A program made the position numbers and the translations under genes. This document shows, one piece after another, positions 37,848 through 47,570 of a DNA stretch of 64,000 nt. Origin of the DNA: Gammaproteobacteria bacterium (GTDB taxonomy: Bacteria > Pseudomonadota > Gammaproteobacteria > UBA6429 > Thiohalophilaceae). Position 1 is the stretch's first letter; every line of letters starts with the position of its first letter. The stretch covers positions 27,660-91,659 of the forward strand of contig JAFLJQ010000256.1 in assembly GCA_022712915.1 (NCBI GenBank), in the 5' to 3' direction. Under the pieces are notes generated by a model that saw only the letters and a program-made list of their open reading frames with translations, was not told where the DNA came from and did not search any database.

Positions 37848-38957
37848 ATGCAATTGAATAGTGTAGAAGAGATTGTTGAAGACATCCGTCAGGGCAAGAT
37901 GGTTATTTTGATGGATGATGAAGACCGTGAAAATGAAGGTGATCTCATCATGGCTGCCGAGATGGTGCGTGCTGATGATATTAATTTCATGGCTAAATAT
38001 GGCCGTGGCCTGATTTGTCTGACTCTGACCCAGGAACGTTGTGAGCAATTGAATCTGCCCCTGATGGTCAAGACGAATAATGACCTGCATTCAACCAATT
38101 TTACGCTCTCGATTGAAGCCGCCAGCGGTGTGACAACCGGTATCTCGGCGGCGGATCGGGCCGTGACCATTCGTGCGGCCGTTGCTGTGGATGCCAAGCC
38201 CGCTGATATCGTGCAACCGGGTCATATCTTTCCCTTGAAGGCTCAACCGGGCGGTGTTTTAACCCGAGCCGGTCATACCGAGGCCGGTTGCGACCTGGCT
38301 CGAATGGCAAATCTTGAACCGGCATCGGTAATTGTCGAGATCCTCAATGAGGACGGCAGTATGGCCCGTCGTGCGGATCTGGAAAGGTTTGCTCAGCAGC
38401 ACGGCCTGAATATTGGCACGGTAGCGGATCTGATTCACTATCGTATGCAACATGAAAAGACAGTTGAACGGGTGGCTAGTTCTGATTTGCCTACCGAACA
38501 TGGTCAGTTTCGTTTGCATGCTTACAAGAATGTTATTGATGGACAGGTACATTTGGCTCTGGTCATGGGTGAGCTTAAACCGGAAGAACCTGTTCTGGTA
38601 CGTGTCCATGTTGAAAATACCCTGTGTGATATGTTGGGTAGTTTGCGTGAAGACTGTGGTTGGCCATTACGTGATGCTATGTGCCGTATTGCAAAAGAGG
38701 GCAAGGGTATCGTGATTATCTTGCGCTTGTCTGAGGAGTCTGATGTGCTTGCCGATCAGATCAATAATTATGAAAAGAAAGATCGCGGTGAAGATATTAT
38801 AAGTACAGACAATGCTGAGGATCTACGAACCTTTGGTATCGGTGCACAGATTTTGCGTGATCTGGGGATCAAGCAGATGCGTGTTCTCAGTGCGCCCAAG
38901 AAAATGCATGCACTGTCGGGTTTTGATCTTGAGGTGGTTGAATATGTTCAGGATTAA
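37848..38957 (+). CDS. ribB: 3,4-dihydroxy-2-butanone-4-phosphate synthase fused to a degenerate GTP-cyclohydrolase-II-like domain
   Basis: A 369-residue fusion. The N-terminal ~200 residues are an intact RibB ([22 protein letters not shown]). The C-terminal part aligns with RibA but has lost catalytic features. At the zinc site, where RibA has HSECLTGD...SLRCDCG, this protein reads HVENTLCD...SLREDCG, so two of three zinc Cys are replaced (by Asn and Glu). GTP cyclohydrolase II activity is therefore not expected. This matches the RibBX variant described from Proteobacteria. A functional RibA would have to be elsewhere. Confidence 0.93.
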   Translation: MQLNSVEEIVEDIRQGKMVILMDDEDRENEGDLIMAAEMVRADDINFMAKYGRGLICLTLTQERCEQLNLPLMVKTNNDLHSTNFTLSIEAASGVTTGISAADRAVTIRAAVAVDAKPADIVQPGHIFPLKAQPGGVLTRAGHTEAGCDLARMANLEPASVIVEILNEDGSMARRADLERFAQQHGLNIGTVADLIHYRMQHEKTVERVASSDLPTEHGQFRLHAYKNVIDGQVHLALVMGELKPEEPVLVRVHVENTLCDMLGSLREDCGWPLRDAMCRIAKEGKGIVIILRLSEESDVLADQINNYEKKDRGEDIISTDNAEDLRTFGIGAQILRDLGIKQMRVLSAPKKMHALSGFDLEVVEYVQD

Positions 38958-39047
38958 AGCTAACTAATAATACGTGGATGATGTTAAAAATAGCATTATT
39001 ATTTTGCGTTTGGTTTTAACGTAATTTGAAGGTAAAGGAAGTCTGTT

Positions 39048-39518
39048 ATGTCGATTAAAACGATTGAGGGTGAATTAACGATCAAGGGTGCTCGTTTTGG
39101 CCTAGCCGTAGCTCGCTTTAACAGTTTTGTGGTTGAACCTCTTTTGCAGGGTGCTATTGATACCTTGAAAAGGCACGGTTGCGATGAGGTCGATCTGGAA
39201 ATTGTACGTGTTCCCGGTGCCTTTGAATTGCCACTTGCCGTGCAACGCATGGCCGGCAGTAAGAAATATGATGCCATTATCGCTCTAGGTGCAGTGATTC
39301 GCGGTGGCACACCGCATTTTGAATATGTTGCTGGTGAATGTGTGAAGGGACTGGCGATGACCATGATGCAAAAAGAAATTCCGGTTTCATTCGGCGTATT
39401 GACAGTCGATACCATAGAACAGGCCATAGAACGTTCCGGTACCAAGGCTGGCAACAAGGGTGCTGAAGCAGCGATGTCGGCCATTGAGATGGTAAATTTG
39501 TTGCGTAACTTTGATTAA
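39048..39518 (+). CDS. ribH: 6,7-dimethyl-8-ribityllumazine synthase
   Basis: A 156-residue lumazine synthase that condenses the RibB product with the RibD product. Typical text is present: [41 protein letters not shown], with the catalytic His of the last segment. It lies after the RibB fusion and before nusB. Confidence 0.97.
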   Translation: MSIKTIEGELTIKGARFGLAVARFNSFVVEPLLQGAIDTLKRHGCDEVDLEIVRVPGAFELPLAVQRMAGSKKYDAIIALGAVIRGGTPHFEYVAGECVKGLAMTMMQKEIPVSFGVLTVDTIEQAIERSGTKAGNKGAEAAMSAIEMVNLLRNFD

Positions 39519-39533
39519 GGCTGAATAAAAAAT

Positions 39534-39965
39534 ATGAGTAAAGCTCGCAATGGTGCGCGCCGCCTCGCGGTACAGGCTCTGTATGAATGGCAGATGACCG
39601 GTACCCATGAGAAAGACATCAAAATACGCTTTTTAGAAGACAAAAGTGATAAAAAAATTGATAAGGAATATTTTCAGGAGTTGATTTCGGGTGTGATCAA
39701 CAAGGCAGTGGAACTCGATGAAACCATCACGCCCTTTTTGAAACGACCGTTGAATGAGATTGATCGGGTTGAACACGCCATCCTGCGTCTGTCCACCTAT
39801 GAGCTAGTACATCGGCGTGACATACCTTATCGTGTCGTTATTAATGAGGGGGTCGAACTGGCCAAGACCTTTGGTGGCGAACAGGGACACAAGTTTATTA
39901 ACGGTATTCTGGATAAACTGGCCAACAGTTTGCGTTCAGGTGAGGCGAGAACGGTAAGAAAATAA
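39534..39965 (+). CDS. nusB: Transcription antitermination factor NusB
   Basis: A 143-residue all-helical protein that binds boxA RNA with NusE during rRNA antitermination. It opens ARRLAVQALYEWQMTG and ends with AKTFGGEQGHKFINGILDKLA, both typical. ribH precedes it and thiL follows, the usual order. Confidence 0.97.
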   Translation: MSKARNGARRLAVQALYEWQMTGTHEKDIKIRFLEDKSDKKIDKEYFQELISGVINKAVELDETITPFLKRPLNEIDRVEHAILRLSTYELVHRRDIPYRVVINEGVELAKTFGGEQGHKFINGILDKLANSLRSGEARTVRK

Positions 39966-39983
39966 TAAGTGGATAACGGCTTC

Positions 39984-40952
39984 ATGCCACAATCTGAATT
40001 TGACATTATCAAAGATTATTTTACCGGTCAGCGAGTAAAACGTGATGATGTATCACTGGGGATTGGTGATGATGCCGCCATTATCACGGTGCCTCATAAT
40101 CAACAACTGGTGATAGCGATCGATACGCTGGTTGCGGGGGTACATTTTCTTACTGATTCTTGCGCAGAAGACATTGCTTACAAGGCGCTGGCGGTCAACC
40201 TTAGTGATTTAGCCGCCATGGGCGCCGAGCCTGCCTGGTTTACCCTGGCGCTAACCCTACCAAAAGTCGATAGCCTATGGTTGCAAGGATTTGCCAAAGG
40301 GCTGTTCACACTGGCTGAACAATACAAACTGCAACTGGTTGGTGGTGATACCACACAAGGGCCGTTGACGATTTCTATACAGGTTGCCGGTTATGTTCCT
40401 TTTGATATGGCCCTGACACGTAGTGGCGCAAAGGCCGGTGATGGTATTTATGTTACCGGTACCCTGGGTGATGCTGCACTGGGCTTGCGTTGCCTGCAAC
40501 GGCCGGATGAATATCATTTTGATCAGCAAGCCATCAATAGATTGAACCGTCCACAAGCCCGAATCGAAATGGGTTTGGTATTGAGAGAAATTGCAACTGC
40601 CTGTATTGATGTCTCCGATGGTTTGCTGGCTGACTTGGGACATATCCTGGATGCCAGCTATGTTGGGGCCCGTCTGGATCGAAATGCGATCCCCTTGTCC
40701 AATAGTGTTAAGCGAGTTTGTGACCGTTATGAGTTTGATTATGCGTTGGCATTATCTGGTGGGGATGACTATGAACTTTGTTTTTGTGTCGCGCCAGAAA
40801 ATGATGCCAAGCTTAAAGCCATTGCGACAGATAGTGATGTGAGCATCACAAAAATTGGACAGATTGAAGTGAAAAGAGGGATAAGCTTGCGTGATGGTGA
40901 TAAATCTATCAGTGTTAATCAAGCTCAGGGTTTTGAGCATTTTACAGGATAG
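39984..40952 (+). CDS. thiL: Thiamine-monophosphate kinase
   Basis: A 322-residue enzyme phosphorylating thiamine phosphate to thiamine diphosphate. The N-terminal motifs are GIGDDAAII and DTLVAGVHFL, followed by AVNLSDLAAMGAEP and VGGDTT. Start is ATG 39984 (MPQSEFDII); GTG 39969 is possible but adds five non-family residues. Two to four bases separate it from nusB and pgpA. Confidence 0.96.
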   Translation: MPQSEFDIIKDYFTGQRVKRDDVSLGIGDDAAIITVPHNQQLVIAIDTLVAGVHFLTDSCAEDIAYKALAVNLSDLAAMGAEPAWFTLALTLPKVDSLWLQGFAKGLFTLAEQYKLQLVGGDTTQGPLTISIQVAGYVPFDMALTRSGAKAGDGIYVTGTLGDAALGLRCLQRPDEYHFDQQAINRLNRPQARIEMGLVLREIATACIDVSDGLLADLGHILDASYVGARLDRNAIPLSNSVKRVCDRYEFDYALALSGGDDYELCFCVAPENDAKLKAIATDSDVSITKIGQIEVKRGISLRDGDKSISVNQAQGFEHFTG

Positions 40953-40956
40953 AGAT

Positions 40957-41448
40957 ATGAACTCAATTAGACATCATCCCCTGCGATTCAAATTATTGCT
41001 AAATCCGTTGCATTTTTTGAGTTTTGGTTTTGGTAGTGGTTATATGCCGGTGGCCCCCGGCACCTTTGGCACCCTCGTGGCCATTCCGGTTTTTTTGTTA
41101 CTGTCGCAGTTTGATACAGGCTTATATGCTGCAATATTGGTCGTCATGTTTTTCCTGGGTATCTGGGTTTGTGGCTATACCAGCCATGCTCTTGGGGTGC
41201 ATGATCATAAGGCCATTGTCTGGGATGAGGTGGTAGGCTACATGATCACCATGCTCATGGTGCCGCCGACATTTTTAAATATCTGTGCAGGTTTTGTTTT
41301 GTTTCGTTTGTTTGATATATGGAAACCCTGGCCAATTAATCTATTGGACAAACATGTTCATGGTGGTCTGGGTATTATGTTGGATGATGTGTTGGCCGGT
41401 TTGTTTGCCCTGGTTATCTTACAACTCATCCTGAATTTCGTTTTGTGA
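40957..41448 (+). CDS. pgpA: Phosphatidylglycerophosphatase A
   Basis: An inner-membrane enzyme of 163 residues that dephosphorylates phosphatidylglycerol phosphate. The active-site text GSGYMPVAPGTFGTL and VWDEVVGYMITM is present, with several hydrophobic segments. ATG 40957 is five bases past the thiL stop and preceded by AGGATAGAG; the longer open frame upstream overlaps thiL and is not used. Confidence 0.95.
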   Translation: MNSIRHHPLRFKLLLNPLHFLSFGFGSGYMPVAPGTFGTLVAIPVFLLLSQFDTGLYAAILVVMFFLGIWVCGYTSHALGVHDHKAIVWDEVVGYMITMLMVPPTFLNICAGFVLFRLFDIWKPWPINLLDKHVHGGLGIMLDDVLAGLFALVILQLILNFVL

Positions 41449-41509
41449 GTTTGTTTTGCCAATTGAGTAGTGAATTAATGAATGCTGAATTACAGTCAGG
41501 TATGTTTAT

Positions 41510-41703
41510 GGGCGCGTCTGAAAATTCAATCAAGCAGATAATGGCAAGGCAAAAACAAGCGAAGAAGCGCAGTTTTGTACATGGATGTATTTATTTCGCG
41601 AAGCCCATGGATGGGAGGGAGTGAATAATTTTTATGTAAATGAGCATTTTGAGCTTGTTTTTAACGCAGCCAAAGCTGCTTCAGTGGATTTTTAGAAGTG
41701 CCC
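41510..41703 (+). repeat. Dispersed MITE-like repeat, copy 3
   Basis: A 194-base non-coding element after pgpA. The inverted ends are GGGCGCGTCTGAAAA and TTTTTAGAAGTGCCC. It aligns over its length with the reverse complement of copy 2. The flanks read TTTATG on both sides if the boundary G is shared, and this differs from the TTTAG flanks of copies 1 and 2. That pattern fits target-site duplication. The right end lies three bases before the ATG of the next gene, so it provides that gene's 5' untranslated region. Confidence 0.9.
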
Positions 41704-41706
41704 TTT

Positions 41707-42099
41707 ATGTTGATACGAACGATTATAGGCCTCATAGGATGTGCTTTAACGGCATCGTTGTTGCAAGCTGGAGAAGTTAGCATTAAGGCCGTGAAATTTA
41801 CGCGAGGCCCTGCTGACTGGACTATTAATGTTACACTCAAACATGATGATGTCGGTTGGAAGCATTATGCAGACGGTTGGCGCGTGGTGGATACTAAAGG
41901 AAAAATTCTTGGCATGCTTACCCTTTATCATCCCCATGTAAATGAACAACCCTTTACTCGTAGTCTGTCTGGTGTGAATATTCCCGCTAAAATGACCAAA
42001 GTCTATATTGAGGCGCGTGATAACGTACATGGTTGGAGTATGGACAGGGTATTGGTTGATTTAACAAAACGTAGTGGAGAACGCTTTACAGTACGGTGA
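41707..42099 (+). CDS. Small exported protein of unknown function
   Basis: I do not recognise this 130-residue protein. It opens with a hydrophobic stretch (TIIGLIGCALTASLL) ending near QAG, so it is probably secreted to the periplasm; the Cys in the hydrophobic core does not sit in a good lipobox. The mature part is about 110 residues with DWTINVTLKHDDVGWKHYADG and a likely beta-sandwich pattern. ATG 41707 directly follows repeat copy 3. The aspartic-protease-like gene comes 15 bases later, suggesting co-transcription. Confidence 0.7.
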   Translation: MLIRTIIGLIGCALTASLLQAGEVSIKAVKFTRGPADWTINVTLKHDDVGWKHYADGWRVVDTKGKILGMLTLYHPHVNEQPFTRSLSGVNIPAKMTKVYIEARDNVHGWSMDRVLVDLTKRSGERFTVR

Positions 42100-42114
42100 T
42101 AAGGAACCTGCAAT

Positions 42115-42789
42115 ATGAGTGCAACGCGGCAATATCACAGGATAAAACTGCTTAGTTTGATGTTGGCAGGGGTAATGGCGTGTGGAACATCATGGGTCCT
42201 TGCTAATGATATACTTGTGCTGGGGTTATTCAAGGATATGGTCATCCTTAAAGTGGGTGATGCGCAGCACAAACTGCGTGTAGGGGAAACCAGTTCTGAA
42301 GGAATAAAATTGATTGCCGCTGACAGCGATGAAGCCATTCTGGAGTTTGGCGGTGTACAACAAACATATACTTTGGGCATGCATCAAAATGCACGTTCGT
42401 TGGTGCAGAAAAAAACAGTGTCAGAAGCCAGAGTTTGGTCGAGCGGGGGTATGTATCTGACGGCAGGCTTAATAAACGGCTTGCCAGTCGATCTTCTGGT
42501 GGATACTGGGGCCAGTTTGGTTGCTATGAATATGACAGATGCCAAACGTTTGGGAATAAATTATCGTTATACGGGTAAACGAGGGGTTGCCAGAACGGCC
42601 AGTGGCATGGTGAACACCTGGTTGATAAAACTCAAAACGGTTAAGGTAGGGGATATTGAGTTACATAATGTAGAAGGTGCGGTGGTTGAGGGACAAGGGC
42701 CATCCACTATCCTGCTTGGTATGTCTTTCCTGAAACATGTTAAAATGCAGCGGGAAGGAAATTTATTACAGCTACAACTAAAACACTAA
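42115..42789 (+). CDS. Retropepsin-like aspartic protease (clan AA), exported
   Basis: A 224-residue protein with an N-terminal hydrophobic signal (LSLMLAGVMACGTSWVLA). The C-terminal half is a retropepsin-like domain: the catalytic Asp130 lies in LLVDTGASLVAMN, and LLGMSFLKHV matches the end of the fold. The family (single-domain, works as a dimer) has poorly known substrates. The N-terminal domain (about 30-100) is unassigned. Likely in an operon with the small exported protein upstream. Confidence 0.85.
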   Translation: MSATRQYHRIKLLSLMLAGVMACGTSWVLANDILVLGLFKDMVILKVGDAQHKLRVGETSSEGIKLIAADSDEAILEFGGVQQTYTLGMHQNARSLVQKKTVSEARVWSSGGMYLTAGLINGLPVDLLVDTGASLVAMNMTDAKRLGINYRYTGKRGVARTASGMVNTWLIKLKTVKVGDIELHNVEGAVVEGQGPSTILLGMSFLKHVKMQREGNLLQLQLKH

Positions 42790-42826
42790 TTGAATTAGGT
42801 TCGTGAATTGAAAGGGGATACTTCTA

Positions 42827-43633
42827 TTATCTGTCTTCGAGCTTATTTTTCTCAATCAGGGCATAGGCCGAATGATTGTGAATAGACTCAAAATTCTCTG
42901 ATTCAACTATATAAGCTGATATACGTTCATCCTTGTTTAAGACGGATGCAACATCACGCACCATGTCTTCGACAAACTTGGGATTGTCATAGGCTCGTTC
43001 GGTGACATTTTTTTCATCAGGTCGTTTTAACAAGCCGTACAGTTCACAGGATGCTTCTTGTTCGACCATATCTATGAGTTCTTCAATCCAGACAAAATCG
43101 GTGACCCGGGCTGTTACCGTAACATGTGAGCGCTGATTGTGGGCACCGTAGTCAGAAATTTTCTTTGAGCAGGGGCAGAGGCTGGTAACTGGTACGACTA
43201 CTTTGATGTTTATTTGATGTTGGCCCCTGGTGATCTCACCGATGAAAGTTACGTCATAATCCATCAGGCTTTGTACACCTGATACGGGGGCAGTTTTGTT
43301 AACAAAATAAGGGAAAGACATTTCGATATGACCCGATTCGGCTTCCAGTCGCTCGGTCATTTCCTCCATCATGTTCTTGAATGATTGAACCGAGATTTCT
43401 CGTTCGTGGTTATTGAGGATCTCCACAAAGCGTGACATGTGGGTGCCCTTGAAATTGTGTGGCAAGTTTACGTACATGCTGAACGAGGCAATGGTATTTT
43501 GATCATCGCCGTTACGGTCGCGGACACGCACGGGGTGGCGAATATCCTTTATCCCAACTTTGTTGATGGGGATGCGGCGGGTATCTTCTCGATTTTGTAC
43601 GTCTTCAATCACGTCTTCGATTACCTGGCTCAT
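42827..43633 (-). CDS. folE2: GTP cyclohydrolase I type IB
   Basis: A 268-residue enzyme converting GTP to dihydroneopterin triphosphate, the common precursor for folate and queuosine. This is the FolE2 form, which does not need zinc and replaces FolE in many bacteria. Family text includes [20 protein letters not shown], with the active-site Cys, and [15 protein letters not shown] sequence near the end (read as ENFESIHNH). Near queD on the same strand, which suggests a queuosine/folate role. Confidence 0.95.
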   Translation of the reverse strand: MSQVIEDVIEDVQNREDTRRIPINKVGIKDIRHPVRVRDRNGDDQNTIASFSMYVNLPHNFKGTHMSRFVEILNNHEREISVQSFKNMMEEMTERLEAESGHIEMSFPYFVNKTAPVSGVQSLMDYDVTFIGEITRGQHQINIKVVVPVTSLCPCSKKISDYGAHNQRSHVTVTARVTDFVWIEELIDMVEQEASCELYGLLKRPDEKNVTERAYDNPKFVEDMVRDVASVLNKDERISAYIVESENFESIHNHSAYALIEKNKLEDR

Positions 43634-43742
43634 GGTTGAACTACTCTTGTTCAGGTTACTTTTAAAAATGGCGTTTTGTTAAATGATAGCGTATATGATC
43701 GTGGTCTCAGCTGTGTGCTGTCATGAACAATGACTATTTTTG

Positions 43743-44126
43743 TCAGTTCTCGTTAGTGTATTTTACACAGGCCCGTTCGGTTTCCCAGATGGTGACGGCA
43801 GAGACCTGTGCCCGTTCATTATTTAGATTTGCCGCTAATGTATTGTAAATATAGGCGGCAATGTTTTCAGCCGTTGGATTTATCTTGTCAAATGGAGGTA
43901 GATCATTGAGGTTACGGTGATCCATTTTTCCGATAACCTCACGGGTACTTGCCTTGATGTCTTTGAAGTCAACACCCATGCCCACTTCATTGAGGATTCG
44001 TGCTGTGACTTCAACCTCAACTTTCCAGTTATGGCCATGTAAACGACTGCATTCTCCTGTATAGCCCCGCAGTAAATGAGCAGCAGCAAAATCTGTAATA
44101 ACCTTAATTGTGTAAAGAGCGCTCAT
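43743..44126 (-). CDS. queD: 6-carboxytetrahydropterin synthase QueD
   Basis: A 127-residue enzyme producing 6-carboxytetrahydropterin for queuosine. The zinc ligands are His17, His30 and His32 (CSRLHGHNW); the catalytic Cys26 is in the same segment. MDHRNLND and PTAENIA are also typical. It lies 109 bases upstream of folE2, in the same direction, and just after dxs. Confidence 0.94.
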   Translation of the reverse strand: MSALYTIKVITDFAAAHLLRGYTGECSRLHGHNWKVEVEVTARILNEVGMGVDFKDIKASTREVIGKMDHRNLNDLPPFDKINPTAENIAAYIYNTLAANLNNERAQVSAVTIWETERACVKYTNEN

Positions 44127-44154
44127 GATAATACCTGACTTAGATGGTGGGACT

Positions 44155-46047
44155 TTATGCGAGTGTCACGTGTTTAGCAAGGGGTTGTTGTCTAAATTCT
44201 TCAATTCGAGACATTATACCATCTGTGTTCAAGCCCGCGTCAGCTAATAATTCGCTCCGGCTGCCATGTTCCTGGAAGGTATCGGGCAAACCAATGTTTA
44301 TTGTGCGTGTACTGAGGTTGTTTGCCAGTAGTACCTCATTTATGGCACTGCCTGCTCCGCCTAGAACAACATTGTCTTCCAGTGTGACCAGTAGATCATG
44401 CTTGTTTGCCAGGTGGATAATCAGTTCTTCATCCAATGGTTTTACAAAACGCATATTGGCTACGGTGGCATTAAGTTGTTGACCCACAGCCAAAGCCGTG
44501 TCCAGCATGCACCCAAATGACAGCAGGGCGATGGATTTGCCTTTATGTCGAATTTCACCCTTGCCAATGGGTAAGCTGGTCATCTTGCTCTGGATTTCAA
44601 CACCGGAACCTTGCCCTCGGGGATAACGGACGGCGCTGGGACCTTGATGTTTAAAGCCTGTGTAGAGCATTTGCCGACATTCATTTTCGTCGGCGGGTGC
44701 CATGATCATCATATTGGGGATACAACGTAAATAACTGAGATCAAAACTGCCTGCGTGGGTGGCACCATCGGGGCCAACGACACCTGCTCGGTCAATTGCA
44801 AATAAAACGGGTAAATTCTGGACGGCAACATCATGAATGAGTTGATCGTATGCGCGTTGCAGGAAGGTCGAATAAATGGCGACGACAGGCTTTAAGCCTT
44901 CGCAGGCTAGTCCCCCTGCCAGGGTGACGGCATGTTGTTCGGCAATACCCACATCGTAGTAGCGATCAGGGAATTGTTCTGAAAATTCGACCAGACCTGA
45001 GCCTTCCCGCATGGCAGGGGTAATGCCGACCAGACGCTGATCTAGTCTGGCCATATCACACAACCAGTTACCAAAGACTTCTGTATAGCTGGGGCCGGTG
45101 GCGTTTGAGGTCTTTTTTAATTTGCCTGATTCAGGGTGGAAGGGCCCAATAGCATGATAGGTACAGGGGTCTTCTTCAGCAGGTTTAAAGCCTTTGCCCT
45201 TTTTGGTTACAACATGTAAAAAGCGCGGACCTTTCAGGTTACGCAGGTTTCTCAGGGTCTTGACCAGGGTGTCCATGTCATGGCCATCAATAGGCCCAAT
45301 GTAGTTGAATCCTAGTTCCTCAAACAAGGTACTGGGTACTACCATGCCCTTGACATGTTCTTCGGTACGTTTTGCCAGTTCCCAGACTGAAGGGATATTA
45401 CTCAGAACCTTCTTACTACCCTCACGCATGGACGCATAAAATTTACCGGAAAGTAAGCGGGCCAGATGGTTGGACAGTCCGCCTACGTTCTGTGAGATAG
45501 ACATATCGTTATCGTTTAGGACGACTAATAGGTTGGCATCTAGATCACCTGCATGGTTCAGGGCCTCAAAAGCCATGCCTGCTGTCATGGCACCATCTCC
45601 AATCACCGCAATGACATTGCGATCTTCGTTTTTTTGTTTGCTAGCCAGGGCCATACCGAGGGCGGCGCTAATGGAGGTGCTGGAGTGGCCGACGCCGAAG
45701 GTGTCATAAGGGCTCTCGTCGCGGCGTGGGAAACCCGCCAGACCGTCTTTTTGCCGCAAGCTATTCATTTGTTTGCGGCGGCCGGTGAGGATTTTGTGAG
45801 GATAGCTTTGGTGGCCCACGTCCCAGACTAAACGGTCGTCGGGCGTGTTGAATACATAGTGTAAAGCGACAGTTAGCTCGATTGTACCAAGTCCGGCAGC
45901 CAGGTGACCGCCGGTATTACTGATGGAATGAATCAGAAATTCTCGTAACTCATTCGATAAGGTCTGAAGCTGATTCTCCTTAAGCGCACGTAGCTGAATG
46001 GGATCATCAATGGATTCAAGTAATGTAAATATGGGTTCTGGTGGCAT
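44155..46047 (-). CDS. dxs: 1-deoxy-D-xylulose-5-phosphate synthase
   Basis: A 630-residue thiamine-diphosphate enzyme starting the non-mevalonate isoprenoid pathway. The ThDP/Mg motif is [18 protein letters not shown] with NDNDMSIS; the transketolase-like second domain shows [14 protein letters not shown] and PRGQGSG. xseB-ispA-dxs is a frequent gene order, so these are likely one operon. Confidence 0.98.
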   Translation of the reverse strand: MPPEPIFTLLESIDDPIQLRALKENQLQTLSNELREFLIHSISNTGGHLAAGLGTIELTVALHYVFNTPDDRLVWDVGHQSYPHKILTGRRKQMNSLRQKDGLAGFPRRDESPYDTFGVGHSSTSISAALGMALASKQKNEDRNVIAVIGDGAMTAGMAFEALNHAGDLDANLLVVLNDNDMSISQNVGGLSNHLARLLSGKFYASMREGSKKVLSNIPSVWELAKRTEEHVKGMVVPSTLFEELGFNYIGPIDGHDMDTLVKTLRNLRNLKGPRFLHVVTKKGKGFKPAEEDPCTYHAIGPFHPESGKLKKTSNATGPSYTEVFGNWLCDMARLDQRLVGITPAMREGSGLVEFSEQFPDRYYDVGIAEQHAVTLAGGLACEGLKPVVAIYSTFLQRAYDQLIHDVAVQNLPVLFAIDRAGVVGPDGATHAGSFDLSYLRCIPNMMIMAPADENECRQMLYTGFKHQGPSAVRYPRGQGSGVEIQSKMTSLPIGKGEIRHKGKSIALLSFGCMLDTALAVGQQLNATVANMRFVKPLDEELIIHLANKHDLLVTLEDNVVLGGAGSAINEVLLANNLSTRTINIGLPDTFQEHGSRSELLADAGLNTDGIMSRIEEFRQQPLAKHVTLA

Positions 46048-46140
46048 CGTGTTCGTCTATCCGTCTTTATTTGCGTATCATGTAACCATCTGTCAAAACA
46101 TGCAAGTTAATACCCATGTTTAGAAAGGGTTTAATGAGGC

Positions 46141-47031
46141 TTAACTTACTCGTTTGACAATATATTGAGCTAACCAGCGTAATGGATCGGCCCTGTGGTT
46201 GAACTCAGCCAGACTCTGGATGGCATCATCATGCAGGCCGATGGCCATATTTTTGGCTTCTTTAAGTCCTAATATGGATGGGTAAGTCGGCTTGTTGAGG
46301 GCTTTATCCGCACCCTGAGTTTTACCTAAGGTCTCAGTATCGGCAATTTCATCAAGGATATCATCCTGAATCTGAAAGGCGAGGCCAATACACTTGGCAT
46401 AGTGATCCAGTTTTTGTAATAACGTGTTATCAATGTCCGGCCGACACATAGCGCCCATTTTGACACTGGCTCGTATCAGGGCACCAGTTTTATGAATATG
46501 CATATTTTCCAGTTCTGCAATGGTCAATTGTTTGCCAACTGCGGCAAGATCAATGGCTTGACCACCGGCCATGCCTCGGGAGCCACTTGCTATGGCCAGT
46601 AAATCCAGCATATCGAGCCGTTGTTCTGCGGGGATCATTGTTGGCAGGTGGTGGGCCAAGAGGTGAAAGGTCAAAGCTTGTAGGGCATCGCCCGCCAGGA
46701 TAGCCGTCGCTTCGTTAAAGGCTCGGTGACAGGTGGGTTTGCCTCGTCGCAGGTCGTCGTTATCCATGGCCGGTAAATCATCATGGATCAGGGAATAGGC
46801 ATGAATAAGCTCGACGGCACAGGCTGTGACATCCAGTGCTGTATCATCGGCCTGTACGGCAGCCCCTGCGGCATAGACCAGAAATGGGCGCACTCGTTTG
46901 CCACCATTGAGCACCGAATAGCGCATGGCCTGGTGTAGGTCAACAGGGGTGGTTTTTTCATCTGGCAAGTAATGGGCAAGTGCATCGTCAACACGTTGTT
47001 GCCAGATTTCTATAATATTTTGTAATGACAC
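46141..47031 (-). CDS. ispA: Farnesyl diphosphate synthase
   Basis: A 296-residue prenyltransferase that makes farnesyl diphosphate. The first Asp-rich motif is HDDLPAMDNDDLRRG and the second is QIQDDILD; GGKRVRPFL near the start binds the diphosphate. It is placed between xseB and dxs on the minus strand. Confidence 0.96.
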   Translation of the reverse strand: MSLQNIIEIWQQRVDDALAHYLPDEKTTPVDLHQAMRYSVLNGGKRVRPFLVYAAGAAVQADDTALDVTACAVELIHAYSLIHDDLPAMDNDDLRRGKPTCHRAFNEATAILAGDALQALTFHLLAHHLPTMIPAEQRLDMLDLLAIASGSRGMAGGQAIDLAAVGKQLTIAELENMHIHKTGALIRASVKMGAMCRPDIDNTLLQKLDHYAKCIGLAFQIQDDILDEIADTETLGKTQGADKALNKPTYPSILGLKEAKNMAIGLHDDAIQSLAEFNHRADPLRWLAQYIVKRVS

Positions 47032-47058
47032 GTTAAGTAATTCGTAGGTCAGGTTTAA

Positions 47059-47316
47059 TTAATTAGTATCAAAGTCAACAAGTTGCCCATTTTCACCTTG
47101 ATCCATGAGAAGTAGAACCTTTTGTTCGGCGGTTTTGAGTGTGTCCTGGCAAATTCGGGAGAGTTCAATGCCGCGCTGAAAATCGGTCAGAGCCTGTTCA
47201 AGAGATAATTCACCCTTTTCCATTTTTTCAACTAGGCTTTCCAGTTCATTGAGGGCCTTTTCAAAGTCTGCTGGTGCGGCGGCGGTTGAAGATTTTTTGC
47301 TTGATTTTTTTGGCAT
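47059..47316 (-). CDS. xseB: Exodeoxyribonuclease VII small subunit
   Basis: An 85-residue subunit of the nuclease that degrades single-stranded DNA. The helical core FEKALNELESLVEKMEKGEL and SLEQALTDFQRGIEL is characteristic. ATG 47316 gives a length like the ~80 residues of the family; the longer frame upstream (to 47385) is not conserved. First gene of xseB-ispA-dxs. Confidence 0.94.
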   Translation of the reverse strand: MPKKSSKKSSTAAAPADFEKALNELESLVEKMEKGELSLEQALTDFQRGIELSRICQDTLKTAEQKVLLLMDQGENGQLVDFDTN

Positions 47317-47462
47317 AAGTTGATCTTGATACAGGTAAGAAAAATTAAAGTCGGGTAAGTTAGCCTCTTTATCGGAGAGGGTCAAATTTAACTAAAAAAC
47401 CATATAAATCAATGCACAACTAGCTTTTTTTGGGTAAAGCGTAAGTGCTGTTGGAATAAGTC

Positions 47463-47491
47463 TTGACACATTTATGGTGTTGTTCTATCTT
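47463..47491 (+). promoter_or_regulatory. Sigma-70 promoter of the rubrerythrin gene
   Basis: TTGACA at 47463-47468 and TATCTT at 47486-47491 are separated by 17 bases, an almost ideal arrangement, about 80 bases before the start codon. Confidence 0.75.
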
Positions 47492-47502
47492 CTTTGTCTG
47501 AG

Positions 47503-47519
47503 TTTAGAATAAGTCTAAA
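47503..47519. promoter_or_regulatory. Candidate operator upstream of rubrerythrin
   Basis: TTTAGA-ATAAG-TCTAAA is a perfect six-base inverted repeat placed just after the predicted transcription start. Its position would suit a repressor site. The protein that binds it is unknown. Confidence 0.4.
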
Positions 47520-47570
47520 TTTAAATCGTCCGAAAGGGCCAATTATACACAAATTAATGGAGAAACTGTT

